Counted from the first letter of the stretch, positions 22,999-36,764 are shown. The stretch: DNA of 64,000 bases from Symsagittifera roscoffensis (GCF_963678635.1 NC_087064.1:74213465-74277464), one strand, 5' to 3'. Translations and numbers: made by a program. The notes: generated from the sequence alone by a model not told the origin.

Positions 22999-25900
22999 TG
23001 CATGTTAGATATAATTACAAGTTATAGATAAATAGAGATCATTTAAGTGAGGATCATTCGGATGAGCAATACGGGGATGGTTAAAAAGTGCTACTATACT
23101 AATCTGAAAAAAAAACATTACTATTAAATTTTCAAAATTTCACAACAATTACAATACGGATCATCCAGCCTTGATAAAAGTTAAGCGAGTTCAAGTGAAA
23201 CAAAATTTCACACAGCATTGTCAAGTTCAAGGCAATGGTCTTCATCACGCTAACTCTCGGTGTTGAATTCTAAGGAGGATGCCCCGAGAACAGTCGAAAT
23301 TATTTTCAAGAACTGGTAGGAGCAAAATATAATATAGAGGAACAAGCAAAGAAAAGTCTACTAGAAAATAAGAATTATTCCTCAAAGAAATTCCAACGTA
23401 GAAAATGAGGCGTAGGCCAATCAGTCAGAAAAACCATAATTACGAAAATTTCATACGTTTGTTCTGAATATTGTTCAATTTTTCAAAGCGTTGCGAGAAA
23501 CACTATCGACAGCGATTAATCAGCATTCAGACAAATTTACGATCGCCACCTGAACCGACGAAAATTAAGTAGACGAACATAGAACCGAAAACAAAATAAC
23601 CATAAAATCTTTTGAGCTACAAAGTTCCTGACACCCACAGAAGCAAAACCAAAAGACAAATTAGGTAGAAATAAGAAAATAAAGAAAATATGCAAATTTA
23701 CATATTACAGGAACAAATGACCGCATTTAAATTCTAACAAAACCAGAAGACAATTGCAAGTAAGTCCGCCGACAAAAATAAGGCGACAAACAATAGTCTG
23801 ACAATTAAATTTCTCCTAAATCAGCTACTAGCTGGGATAACAGGCAGCACAAATGAGCCTCAATAAAGCCAATATTGCTATATACTCTCCATGTACCGCA
23901 TAAATTTTGCACAACCAAGTGCGCATTGCGTTGGAAAATGTGAAATGATTTTATAACTTTGCTAGCTTGGTAAACACACAGATGAGTTGTTGAAAATAGC
24001 ACAATATTTTTAGTCAAAGATCTCTACAAAAAAAAAATTTAGGAAGGTTTCGACGAATAGCTGTTCTTAAAGTGACATATCATATCTAAGTAGAAATTCC
24101 CTTCCAATGCTTAATTTCACACATTACTTAAACGCGGAGCTTAACATAATTTGCAAAACAAAAAAAATACTTAAGTTCATAGAAACAGATGCCAAGCGCA
24201 GCTTAGCAGTACTTGTTTTACAAAAAAAAAATAGCGTGACAGGATTGTGAATAGAAAAAACAAATTTTTATTTTTCAAATTAAATTGAAAAAATTCTTGC
24301 AAAGCTAAATTGGAAAAAGTCGAAAAACTACACCTAAAAAATATCCATGTCTTCATTGGCTGATGATCATAAAAAGCCTTAAAAAACTTTGGCAATCATT
24401 TACCGCTGCAACTAAGGCAATCAAAATTAAGTCAATCCTGTAGAGCCGAAAACAAAACTGCTGTCAAAACTTTGAGTTATCAAGTTTTAGATTTTACCAA
24501 CCATCCGTACTGAATCACATAAAAACCATAAAAATATATCTGCCCACAAAACTACACATTAAGAGTTCGCAAAGCGTATATAGATACACTGGAACCCTTA
24601 AATCGAAAAAAAGTTAGTAAAAATAAAAAGAAATATAAAAATCATACTCGGTAAATATAAAAACTCGGAACTTTCAATTATAGTAACAACTGCTCGAATC
24701 AAAATAAAACTTCACGAACCCAAGAATCTTTTGTTATTGCTGTGAAATCTTAAAACATCAACTTTCGAAACTAAAAAGCATTCACGTTTTTTTTGCGCCA
24801 CTTGCACTTTCTTCACACAGAGGCGAAGCCGAGCTTGGCACCACTTGCGTACAACACAAATATAGAAAAAACATAAGTCAAAAACATTATTAAACAAATA
24901 AGTCTTGTAAAATGAAAATGAAAGTGCCAGACATTTGAAAATTGAATTAGCAAAGGAACAAAGCTTACGAAAAAGAAACAAAGCCGACAATCTTTGAGCA
25001 GAAACAAAATGAACCGAAAAAATAGATTTTAAAACAAAATTTAAATTTCCTGTGAATCTACAATTAACACACTTGAAAAAACAATGGAAGTTGCTTAAAG
25101 CAAAAGAAAAATCCATGGGACAACTAAACCCACAATATTTGAGCAAACACCAGCTGGGCCAATAAAAAATGATTTAAGAAGAAAATTTAAATGTTTCAAG
25201 TCCCCGTGAAACTAATATGAGCAACAATTGCACTTGCAATTTCAAAGCAAACTGTTTGCAACACAAGCAAAATCCGTGATGTGGCAACTAAGCCGACAAT
25301 CTTTGAGCAGGCACCAGTTGAGCCAAAAAAAAAATTATATATTTTTTAAGAATATTTCAAGTTCCCCCTGAAACTTAGCATCAACAACACTTGCAGGTTA
25401 AGATGCGAACATCTTGAACTTAAGAAGTGAACACTTGCACTGACTGTGCACAACTGTGAACAAAATTGTTTACGGGGAAAAAGTCTAGTACCTAATTGCA
25501 ATACCATTACTTATTGCAAGGAAAAAAAGAGGCAACGTTTTTCTATATTTTATCAAATGGCATTCAATCGAACTTCAAAAAAAAAATTAAAAGTTATACA
25601 ACCCTAAAGAAATTTTAGCAAAAATAATTATTGTAGCCATTTATTTTTCACAATTAATCATCAATTTTTTCACAATTAATCATACTTTACTGTTGATCAA
25701 AAAAGAAAACTCAAAATCTCGAGCACAAACTGAAAATTTTGACTTTTGACCTTAAATGTGAGCACTCAAGACGTTGAGAAGCTACGACTCGATTTCCGAT
25801 TTTATACTAAAAATAAATTGTTTATGCCATTTCACTACACAAACTTCCGTACAAATTTATGTGAAGTAAGACGCCAAGTAACAGGAACGTGCAGTAACAG

Positions 25901-27997
25901 TCACTCAAACGCTACACATGATTTTTGCGTATGGCTAAATATTTTAAAGAAAAAATAACAAAATGTATTGATAGATTTATAACACCCAGTGTGGCTGGAT
26001 TCTCAAAGAACGTTAACTAAAAATGAAAAGTAAAAAATATATGGGTTTACAGATCTATGAATTTCAATTACATGATCGATACTTTTTTTGGATAAAATTA
26101 TGATTGATACTTTGTGGATAAAATTAACTCAAATTGAGAAAAATGGATTAGAAGGTAAAGTTTTCTTCAGCTAAGAAATTTGGAAACAAAATCAACTTTG
26201 GAATCTAGAAGTCAATCACGTGTTTCGTGGCCTTCACTTTTCCTTATCGGCGAAGGAAAATTGTCAAACTTCTGCAAATGAAATTGAATTGAACTCAAAC
26301 AGTGCAACTATACCTAAACGTTTTCATAAATGCATTAAAATGTACGAATTCACTTCCGTAAAATAAAAAAGCGTTTTAAACTTCCTGCAAAAAACGAAAA
26401 AAAATCATCGCTTACTATATAGGAGTATGAACTTATTTCATCGACTGTTAAACAGTCCGTCTACTATACTAAGAATAAGTCCCCAATCAGCAGTACCAAT
26501 TTATTGGTGAGGGGCACTGTTTTCTTTCCTTCGGAATTCAAACCATTAACAATCCAAAGGCTTTCCCTTTGGTGCCTTTTCACATCTTTTATGGCCCACC
26601 AACCCGATAGTTCAGCTCTTTTCTTGCCCCCCTTTTTTGATTTTTTCGGCAATTTAATTCGAGTAAGCCTATTTAAAATACTTTTTGATGCTCTAAACTG
26701 CGAAGAAAACTTGTCAGAAAAACACTTTTCTCAATCAACTTATTACAAGCGAATTGCCGTATAAACATTTTTCGACCACCTTATTTGTAAAACTACGTCC
26801 TAAACTGGAAAAGAGCTTAATTTTTTTTCTCAGGTCGCTTTTGGCGCCAATAAATACTAATTATTTGGGGGAGCACAACCCGGAAATGTGCAAATTTTTG
26901 TTCGAAACCTTCTAAAAAGCATCCGAAAACGGATACTTTCTGCACGTTTTTCTTTTCAAAAAATCGCCTATCGCACATAGCTTTTGTATTGAAAGTGTCT
27001 ATTCAATTTTGCAGCACAGCGCAGAAAACAAATTACGCTGACCAAAAAACGGCCAAAAACTATTGAATTATAGTTAAATATTTCCTCTCGTGAAATTGAT
27101 CGTTCCACCGTGCTATTTTAAAGCAAGCAAAATTTCAAAATCTTATTTTACTTTAAACTTATTGATACAAAACACCCAAATTTTTCCTGGAAAAAAAACT
27201 GAATTAAAAATCCACAAAACATGAAGAAATGATAAATCATTTCGTTCATTGACACTCAAGAAACGATATGCGGGTGACAGTTGGGTAATGTTAGCGACAG
27301 AAAACAACAATGTATCCACTCCAAAAAGCACTTCAGAAATTCAAACCAATCCGAAGTTGCTATTAGTCATTTTCTGGCCAAGCAACCCAAATTGCCATTC
27401 CCCTCTTTATTTGGTTTTCGCCTGCAAATCGATTTCTGATTTCGAAGTCTATTAACAAGACATTTGTTTACAATATTTCTTGCATGCAAACTGTCGTATA
27501 AACAATTTTCAAATATATATTTTTTGAAAAACTACGAGGGCAGTCAAAACTGGAAAGGAAAAGTCTTTGGCGCCAATATATACTAATTTCATGCCTAAGC
27601 GCATCCCAAAACCTGCAAACTAGTTGAAACCTTCCAAAAACTATCCTTTAACAGTGCTTTCCGCATACTTTCTCAATAAATTGCCTATCGCACAGAACTT
27701 GAGCCAAAATAAGGTCTATTCTAATTTTGGTAGAGATAGAAAAATTCATTTTGTTTAGCTAAAGTTGGCAAAATTCTTGAAACACACCTCGTTAAATTCA
27801 TAGATCAGATCCTGCAACTCAGCTGAGATTTACTTTCATTTTTCTGTCCCAAAAAGGATGCTTAGCAAAAAGTTGAATTGATTTATATGGCAGAATATTG
27901 AGTAAATTTTTAAGTTTCAAAAAATAGCCATCCAGAATAAAATTTTTTGTCATTTAATGATGATATGGTACAAAAAATTGAATTGATGAAACCAATT
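22999..27997. other. Intergenic stretch between the SLC22 start and the PNKD-like 3' end
   Basis: No supported gene. Holds the upstream region of exon 1A, A-element ends (about 24815), a repeated block around 24950-25420 (GCCGACAA.CTTTGAGCAG), a MITE-like copy (about 26080-26455) and a diverged duplicated segment (26460-27000 and 27240-27740). Confidence 0.6.
26460..27740. repeat. Diverged direct duplication of about 500 bp
   Basis: 26460-27000 and 27240-27740 share ordered blocks: AATTCAAACCA.T, TGCCGTATAAACA or TGTCGTATAAACA, AAAACTACG, TTGGCGCCAATA.ATACTAATT and ATCGCCTATCGCACA or TTGCCTATCGCACA. Confidence 0.6.
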
Positions 27998-28545
27998 TTA
28001 GTTAGAGTTTGAGCCAACAAATTCACTGCTACTTGCAGCAGGAGAATTAGCATTTAAACTTTTGGCAAATTTGTCTTTTCTATCGGCTAAAATTTGCAGA
28101 ATATCGCTCGGACTTTTCTTCATGAAGTCTTTGTTCTCCGAGCTTAATTTGGCAGTGCGCAAAAAAGGGTTGCACTCCTTTTCAGTTTTGAACAGTGAGG
28201 GAACTGTTGGCAATTTTTGCTCAGTTAATTCACTAATTTTTCTGAATCTCTCTTGCAAAACTTCATTCTCTGGTTCAATTTCATTAAGCGTGAACTTAAC
28301 AAACGTCATCGTGTATTCATGGCCAGGCCAGACAAGCGTAGTGTCCGGAAAAATGTCCATGATTCGCTGCAATGTGGCGGCCATGACCACACTTGGACAC
28401 TCGAACATCTTTCCGATTCCGTTCATGAAGAGACAGTCGCCTGTGAACAACAGAGGCGGCAACGTGGCTTCGTCTTGAATTTCATCAGCAGAGTTTGTAA
28501 TTTCCTCGTGATCATTTTCTCCTAGTCTACCAGTTCCATTGTACG
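27998..28545 (-). CDS. PNKD-like exon 5 (FTGD, WPGHEY, stop)
   Basis: Acceptor TGCTTCTCTTAG|CGTACA. Encodes an acidic linker, then PPLLFTGDCLFMNGIGKMFE, TTLVWPGHEYTMTF, EPENEVLQERF and CNPFLRTAKL, and ends at TAA (28000-27998). These are the second half of the metal centre and the glyoxalase II C-terminal region. An ATTAAA at 27953-27958 is a possible poly(A) signal. Confidence 0.92.
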
Positions 28546-29942
28546 CTAAGAGAAGCAGTGATGAGCATTTGAATATATTTAACAACATCAATAAAATTTT
28601 GGGCTGTGTCATCGACAATCAAGCATAACTTACTATTTTTTAAAAACCAATACATTTCAAAAAGTATTTTACTTCAAAAAATGGGCTATCGAAAGACCTT
28701 AACTAGTTTTAAGCCGTCTATCCATTCATTAGAATGTTTATATTGATGGGGAACATCTTATGAATGAGCTTTCCAGCTAAGTACTCATGATCATCACTGA
28801 TAGTGGGTATGGTTTGATGTTTATTGGCTGAAGTGCCATGATGGTGTTGATAAGAGGTGATTGTTAGTGACTCATTTTCGAAATCGGGGTCTAGAGACAG
28901 TATGCGCCCAATGCTGTCGTTTCTACTGTTAGATTGTATTTTCATATTTTCCGCCGTCCTGTTTGATGACACTGGAGAAATACAGAACAGAGCATGTCCA
29001 ACAGTGTGACCTGAACAAAACCATTTATACTTTTAATTTCCGAACATTCCTTTTGAAACCAAACGCTGCTAAAAAACGTTCATAAAAACGTTTTCACATT
29101 TTTTCATTAGGAATAAAGAACATCATATTGAAGATATTGGTAGAACTACTCTTTTTTCAAAACCCGTGACCAAGGTATGTTATTCATTCAGCTCATGATT
29201 CTCAGAAATAAAGCACTTTATTTTTGACACGACTGACTAAGAACGAACTTTGGCACTATTTCCGTTATGCTATCGAAAGACGCAATTTGCACGATCATCA
29301 CATTGCTTTAAAATCAATGGAGCTTTTCGATTTATTGTCCTAATCTGGGTAAACCCATCACAAATACCAAGTCCATTATAAACTAGAAAGCCTTTTCCAA
29401 CCGTATTTTTCAACCCTAAAAACATTTTCCTCTGTTATTAGTGGCTGTAGCCATATAAGTCCGATAAAGGAAGTTTTAGCATGACTGGTTTGACCGACCA
29501 TATGACAAATCTTATCATTTCAGCCGCTTGTAGCCACCCTGAGCTTACCTGGCATTTCGTAAGCCGTAATGCTGGCACTGCTAAAAAGTCCTTGTCCAAG
29601 TGCGATCTCCTCCGAGTCTCTGAAAGTCCTGTTGCTCAAATAGGCTCCGTCATCCTCCGATGCGAATATTTCCAGGTGTGGATACTTCTCTAATAGTTCT
29701 CCATTGCCCGCACAATGGTCCCAGTGCTTGTGAGTGCATAGAATTGCAATGGGCTGGAAACAAAAGAAAATCTACACTCAATTAACTTCAAAAACGGGAA
29801 CCCAAAAGTAATACAAAAGGGCGCCAAGAGACCTTCGAATAACGGAAATTCAAAATTATTTATTTATTTTTATATTGAATGGACTCCAAAGCCGCATCAG
29901 TGAAAAAGAAACAAAGAAAAATAAAAGAAAGAAAAAAGAAAT

Positions 29943-29983
<41 letters not shown>

Positions 29984-31051
29984 AGATAATGATTATGTCA
30001 TTATGTGTAGTTTTCTTTACAATTTAGAAAAACAAAATTTAGAAATCAGGTCGAGATACTGACCTTACACTTAACCGCAGAGTGAAGTCTCCGCCTACTT
30101 TAGATAAATCACCGTCTAGAAAAAAGTAAATTGATTTCATGTACGCACCTTATAGTTTGTATTACGAGCGAAGAAGTCGACGACTGGAGTGGCATCCCCT
30201 GGGTCCACGACGAGTGCACTGAGAGAGACTGTGTCCACTACTATGTAGCAGTAGTTGTCCATACAGAAGGGTATTACATGCACACTGATGGGTCCATAGT
30301 CGAAGTGGGTCTCCTTGCTGTGCGCTACAAAGATGCCAGAATAGTTTTTTTGTTTATAAAATTGACTCTCCCATTACAGCCCTGCAGCAAACTATAGACA
30401 CCCAAAATACAAAGTTCTCAGCTTGGTAGCTAGGATTTTATTTCATGCAGACTGAAGCGGATATAAGAACGAAAAAGCCAGAAATGTCAACCAAAAAAGG
30501 AATACCCAAAAAAAACCAAAAAGAGCTGTTCATCTCATTACATCAGACCACGGTGACCACAGACCAAAAAAGAGTAATTTCTTTTTTTTTGGGTTCGAAA
30601 ACATTCGCTTCTAGAGGAAACCCAGCCACGTTCTAGGAATCGATTCATACTAAAACCAAGAAGCTAATTTTTTTGGTAAAAATTCAATCTGAAATCATTA
30701 ATAGTTATATTGAAACAAAACCAATCGAAAAACTGTGTAGAATAATAACTCACATATTTCTACGGATACTTCCAAAAGTAATACTGCTCTAAGGTACAAA
30801 AAATAAAAATAAAATTTTGAATATTTTGCAACAACACATCCAACTGAAGAAAAAATCTTGGCCATTTATAATACGCTTATCAAACAAAAAATACTTGAAA
30901 GTAGTTATTTCGGTGACTTACCTTTGATGTCGTTCGGCCTGAACTTCCTCTCCGCAGTTGCCAAGTTATGAGCATGGTAATAGTAGCCCGCACTCGTATT
31001 CGTGTAGAGAAAATACGCCGCGCGGAACAATCCTGATTTAAGCACTTCCAT
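27998..31051 (-). CDS. PNKD-like metallo-beta-lactamase-fold hydrolase (complete, 5 exons)
   Basis: A glyoxalase II-like enzyme closest to the animal PNKD group (hydroxyacylglutathione hydrolase-related; in vertebrates a mitochondrial/membrane-associated protein). The N-terminus MEVLKSGLFRAAYFLYTNTS resembles the PNKD lead-in segment. Metal ligands seen: THKHWDH (residues about 109-115), PGHTVGH (about 170-176), TGD in FTGDCLF, and the His of WPGHEY. The C-terminal part carries EPEN and CNPFLRT, typical of glyoxalase II. The length is about 423 residues with the canonical donor chosen for exon 4. It differs from relatives by a long, Ser/Asn/His-rich insertion between GHTVGHALF and FTGD. An orthodox metal-dependent thioester hydrolase activity is inferred from the intact motifs; the physiological substrate of PNKD proteins is not settled. 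Start: the first ATG of a frame that matches the family. A weak TATA-like motif (TATATAG) lies at 31188-31194, about 140 nt upstream. Confidence 0.9.
28798..29010 (-). CDS. PNKD-like exon 4 (GHTVGH; 3' end uncertain)
   Basis: Acceptor TTTTGTTCAG|GTCACA. Completes PGHTVGHALFCISP, then enters a low-complexity Ser/Asn/His stretch. The frame stays open to TAG at 28720-28718. The end given here uses ATCA|GTGATG (the best phase-1 GT). The other phase-1 ends are AACA|GTAGAA further 5', and position 28723, which would need a GA dinucleotide donor. The acceptor and core are firm; the 3' edge is not. Confidence 0.72.
29549..29753 (-). CDS. PNKD-like exon 3 (THxHxDH metal site)
   Basis: Acceptor TTTCCAG|CCCATT, donor TGCCAG|GTAAGC. 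Encodes PIAILCTHKHWDHCAGNGEL..., with the His/Asp metal-binding motif, and ends in TAYEMPG, where the PGHT motif starts across the junction. Confidence 0.94.
29945..29978. repeat. (AG)17 microsatellite
   Basis: 34 nt of uninterrupted AG inside PNKD-like intron 2. Confidence 0.95.
30149..30324 (-). CDS. PNKD-like exon 2
   Basis: Acceptor TTTGTAG|CGCACA, donor TATAAG|GTGCGT. Encodes PISVHVIPFCMDNYCYIVVD and ALVVDPGDATPVVDFF, the first beta strands of the metallo-beta-lactamase fold (the 'DNY.Y...D....A.+VDPGD' pattern). Phase 1 in, 0 out. Confidence 0.92.
30922..31051 (-). CDS. PNKD-like exon 1
   Basis: The ATG at 31051 opens MEVLKSGLFRAAYFLYTNTS, then AGYYYHAHNLATAERKFRP. Donor ATCAAAG|GTAAGT, phase 1 out. 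It matches the PNKD 'F..GY.LYT.T..GY' lead-in ahead of the hydrolase fold. Confidence 0.88.
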
Positions 31052-34000
31052 TGTTATACTTAGGCAATCACTTCGAACTCACTTTGACAAATCCAATTCT
31101 CAGCTGGTTCCTTTGGAGCGATATATCAAACTTAAATCCAGGAATGCAATTTGATTGTAAAATGCACTGAGGTCAATTACTTCTGCCCTATATAACTATC
31201 ACTAACTAGTCAAGTAATGCAATAATTGATTGATGGTAATAACAAGAAGCACGCCAGTCGAGAGAATCTAAAGCAAAGCATTGCTACTAAGTCAAGTCAT
31301 AATTACTTCAGCTCCAATTCATAGGGTGCCCAAACTGGCACTATCATGCCATAATCTTTCTATTTATAGGCCCAATTTTGTTGACCTTTTGACGATTTTC
31401 ATCTGAAAAATGATATAAATTTTTATCTTATTGACAGTTTTCTATCAGCAGAGAGCAAAAAATGAAGAAGAAAGAATCATGCTTGTTTGTTCAGCTATTT
31501 CAGGTATTTCCATACTCTTTTATGTTTTGTTGGTTCATTTCACCTGATACGGCTTTAAGGAAACTCAGATCCTCTGAAGATGATTTTATATGGCTGGTGT
31601 TTTCATATGCTAAGACTTTTATCAGGCAATTTTTCAAGGAAAACCGAAAAAATTGCAGAGAAGCAATAAGAACAAAAAAAACAATATTTTTTCATTTCTC
31701 CTTTGGGCGCTGAAGCATCAAACACATTTCTAAGGATCTCGAAAACACCTTTTAAGTTTCAAAAAATGGAAGATTAATATTTCACGCTAGCCTATTTTCT
31801 CTTCCTTTAGAAACGACAACCAATACTTCCTGGTCCCGTTTAATTTGTTTCTTAGTCGCTAGCTGGTTTGCTCCTTTATTCCCCCAAAAACTCCCACAAG
31901 GGGATTTTTTGGGGGAATTTTGGATGATTTGAATGTTTGTTTTCATTACCAGTGCTATGATTGTCAACTATTTAAAAAAACAATGCTGAAAAAAAGTAGA
32001 TCTTATCATGCTATCAATTCCTACAATTGAATGAAGTGATATTATAAACTTACGTTTGCCTTTCTCAAACAAAAATTAGACTTGATGACAGTTTGTGAAA
32101 AGGTTTGATGACAGTGAGACGTAGCAAATTCAACAATGAGCTAACTTTGAGGCAACAATTAGAGTACAATGAGATGAAAATATTGGGAAAATCTGAAATA
32201 AATCACCAAAATTGGAAGGAATTGGAGAACAAAGAAAGGTGCGAGGCAATCATCTAGCTGTATATCTATATCCTTTTACATTCCATCAAATAGAAAATAT
32301 AAACGGATAGGACTTATCTAACTGTTAACAGTACAGCAACTGTAGAACACTTTTTCATTAGTGGTTGAAAAATTAGAGCTCCGTTGAGCGCAGAAATCGT
32401 TTGCGAGATAGATTTTTATTTTCCTTCCCATTAAGCCTCTGCTTTCCGTAGTATAGCAACGGTAATGGTGTATCCATCGTGGCGATTTATTTGCTAAACG
32501 TCAAGCGCGGTAGGAAAATACAGTATATTGATTAAGAGAACAGAGGAGACACGCGAATTAAGGAAGTTCAACTGCAAAACAGTCTTGTTCACTTCACTCA
32601 CTAGCTAACTTAAACAACCGCCCACAACTCAAAATTCTGGCGGATGAGAACATATGGTACGAACAGGGAACGCCATAGGACAATCAACAGAAAAACGCAC
32701 ATTAATTTTAAAAACAATCAAGCAAGCAAAATATATCTTATCAATTTGTATAAATGCAACTAAGAAAACGAAAATAACCAACAAACAATTGACAAAGAAT
32801 TATTGAACTTGGGGAAAATATAATTAAAAGGACTGCTTCTTTCAATTATGATTGTCTTGGAATAAAAAGCTCAATTTTAAAGCTAGACCAATTTCAAGAT
32901 ACATTTATAAAATAAACTAAAATAAATTGATACAAGTCACCCAAATAATGAAAATGGAATCAATATATTTTTTTCCATTCAGTCTTAAAATAACTAATTT
33001 ATGATACACTTTGAAAGTGAAAGTGGAGATTAGCACCGCATTTTCTTTTTTTTTGTTAATGAGAAATGTATCGCGAGCTCCAATTGGAAAATGAATTTGA
33101 AAAACGAGCTGTAAGTGGGACACCACCAAAAAAAAATCCTAAATTTGACTTTTCGAAAAACTAAATCAGTCATTTCGATCAATTTCAATATTCAGTATTA
33201 GTAAACAATAGTATCGCTAACTGTAGGTTAAATAAACATAAGTTACATTGGTATATAGGGTATAATGTCATGGAGTAGATTGTGATCGGGTATATTGTCC
33301 TACTAGCAGTATCAGTACCAGCTAACAAAGCAAATTACACGCTCATTTCTTGCGTGGCAATAAAAATCAAAAAAATACGAGCATACAATAACAGCGCACC
33401 ATATTACTGAGATTACTTTTAACACATATCTGTTCAGACCAATGAGAGAGCGGCGGAACTTTGTCTTTGTGGCCGATTTGGTTTTTAAAAATTTTGCTAC
33501 CACAAAATTAGTTACCACAAATAATCGTCTAATGGGTATAGTAATTTTCTATCAAATTAACGCACCTAAAAGCGCGATTCGAACGGCATCGCAAAATTTT
33601 CTCAGCCTCTACAAAAACTGGTTTCAAGTTCTCTAAGTTAAACTAAAAGCAAAAATTTCAACGCGAATAAAGCGACTGAGTAAGTGTTAAAAACAGAAAA
33701 AAAACTTTTATTTAAGCACTGAAAAAATTATTTGTACTTCATGTAGCTCTTGCTTGGAAATAATTTTAAAAAACCTTCAAAATGATCTGCAAAAGTTTAG
33801 AACTTTTGCTTTTACCCTTTTTTTCGAGAAACTTTTATTCAGCCAGCAACTTCATGCACCAATAATTTTCAATTTTCCAAAAATTTTCAGATGTTAATTA
33901 ATCAAGCTTACATAAGTTAAAAATCCCAATAGATTGACGTTTTTGTGTTAAAAATATTAAGTGCATTTATTCTGCAGTTGCGATGCAAAAATTATAAGTC

Positions 34001-36764
34001 AAGAAAAACGTTGTCAAAAATCAGATAACAAAATTGTTGCAAAAATATTTTTTGAAATTATATAAACAACAAAATCTGCCTGCTCCAAGAAACTTTTTAA
34101 CCTGCCTACTATGAATCGAAATATTCCGAAGACACGCGATCGATCCATGGGTAAACTGCATTGATGAAAGAAGCAAAAACCACTCTTTTTACTTTTTAAA
34201 TTAGTAAATGACAGGCACATAAATACCGAACAACATTATTCAATTTTTCAGGAGCCTAGACAAATAAGATTAGAAACAAAACAAATGTGATCCGATACTT
34301 AAAAAACAACACTACTGACAATGAGAAATTTCGCAAAAATTTTCGAAAAACAATTCCAAAACCATTCAAAAACTTGAAATTTATTAGTTCAACAAAAAAA
34401 GTCTGAAAAAACGAATGATTTTAAAAAAAAAACAAGAACTAGACACTGCTTATGAAAAATCAACTGATTTTGAACAGCTATGAAGCCAAAAAACCACCGA
34501 TTTTCATTTCAAAAAAATCCGGTCAGAGAAGACAAGCAAGTTGACTGAATAACAGTACCAAAAAATCAAACCAAAAAATAACCAATTAATAAAGAAAAAC
34601 ATGAGCCAATGAACTATTGTTAAAAATGCAGCCCGAAAACAGATCAAAATTAACTAAAAGTGAGCAAAAAAAATACACTTTTTAAATTGGCGACAAAAAA
34701 AAAGGAAAAATGATAAAATCGCGGAAAAATGATGACTTCAAGCTTATTTCGCTCCCGCTTTTACCATCCAAACAATGAAACTAAGCAAAACTGAAGGAAC
34801 AAAAAATACCAGACAGCAACTCAAATTGAATTTGCAAAACATGAACTTGACTAGCAATATTAATTTAAATTACCAAAAATAGCTTGCTTCGTTCTTGTTT
34901 TTTGGATAAAACAGCTACTTTTCAGAACAATTTGAGCTAAAAAACAATGAGAACATATTTTCAATTGTTGTAGAAAAACTTAACAATCATAAGCAAAAAA
35001 ATTGCGAAAACTCATTAACTACACCAGAAAAAAATATTTAAAAAAACAGTTGATTGAACAAAAAAAAACATAAAAGGTTGAAAGCAAAGTTATTTTGCAA
35101 ACTGAAAATATACACGAAAAAAAATTTATTGAAAAAAAATTTTTTGAAAAAATTTCAATTAAAATTCAAACATTTTAAACTTTTTTTCAATTTTAAAATT
35201 TTTACTTTTATTAGGAAGGGTCTAGGAAAGTGATTTAGATTTGTCCGAAACATTTTGTGAGACTTCAACCATTTTTACAAAAACCAACAAAAAGCAATTG
35301 AAAAAAGTCAATCGGAAAATGAGCGCTTCCAATAAATTACAACAATCATAAGCTCAAACGGGGAATCCGAAACACGGCGTGGAATCCGAAACAAAGTGGG
35401 GGAAATCCTGCACATCTCTTGGAGAAATTAGTACGGCCTATGCAACTATATGATTAGCAACCCAAGCAAGGAATCGGGAACCTATGGCGAAATGACTAAT
35501 CAGCGACTTAACTACAAGAATATTTGGTTCAAATTTCCCTTGGTATTGTCCCAAATTCCACGTGACAAGTTGAAGATATGTGAATCCAGACTCCCCAATT
35601 GCTTAGTAGATTCCATGTTGATCATTGAAAGTCCAGATTGTGTAATTTAATATCACTAACACAATCAAAACAGCAAGAAGCTCCAACGCAGAGGCACAGC
35701 GATACAAAAAACAGCATGGAAAGCTAGCAGAACTCCAAGCCGAGACTAAAGACACCAAGCCAAAAACTTACTTAAAAAAATTACTTAGAAAAATATAGAA
35801 AAACGCTTCTACTAAGTTTTGTGGGTCTCCGCGAATGAATTTTAATTTGAATCAACAACTGAAACAACACAAAAGCAGGCAAATTAGGTTTAAAAATTGT
35901 ATCGAGGAAACGTATCGGCCAAATCAGCCAAAGTCTTTGATTTTCAGATATTACAAATAAGTCAGGAATATGGACACTTTGGAGATTAATTAACATCTAC
36001 CCGAAACCCCTGGTTAATAGCGCGGATAAGCACGTGCATTTGAGCAAAAAATACAAGCATCAAGACAAGCACTGATGTAACAATGCAAAGCACTAATATA
36101 AAAAACATAGGTTTTCTCCCTTCAAACAAGCAAAAAAACCAAAATTGAACCAAGTCTTGGATTTCAATTTACTACACAGCACCGTTCCGTAAGGTTGTAG
36201 CGTGAAAGCTAAAACAAAATTAAGCAGACGCACGATAAACCGAAAATGAGAAAATTTCCAGAGCGCAAACATTTCAGGTCCCGCTCGCACTCGAAACAGT
36301 CGCAACCTCTAGTCAAAATGCGCAGAAGCAGTCATTGGACTCGAATTTAATAGAAACGAAGCTATTAAATCAATTACTGACTCTGTAAGACAAGTTGCCA
36401 TTCTCGATAAGCCTTTGCTCGGATTTGATCACGCGTGTTAATCGCGAGGATAACAACAAACATATTCTTCAAAAAATAGTTTCTAATAATCGAAATATAA
36501 GTCGATGAGTAAAATGTGAGCTTTGTTTAAACTGGCATCGATTTGTTGATATGCAAGCGTTTTGCTTCCATATCATTTATCCTCACACCATGGTCGAACC
36601 CATTCTCAACCACATCTGTGGTTATTTTTTATGAAATGAGAAACATGCCGCAATGCTTAAACCTTCTGGGTAGGTGTAACACAAACATGGATCAATCAAT
36701 TCAACTCAATGTTATCAAGGGATGATACAGCTGACAGTTGACCAAGTCCAAAAAACTCTTAGAG

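Noticed and set aside
28062..28525. Plus-strand frames opposite PNKD-like exon 5
   Set aside because: Antisense shadows; the minus strand shows clear enzyme motifs.
30445..30636. 63-codon plus-strand frame with many Lys
   Set aside because: A-rich intron sequence; no domain or splice support.
35450..35650. 66-codon plus-strand frame in the intergenic region
   Set aside because: No recognisable domain or supporting signals.
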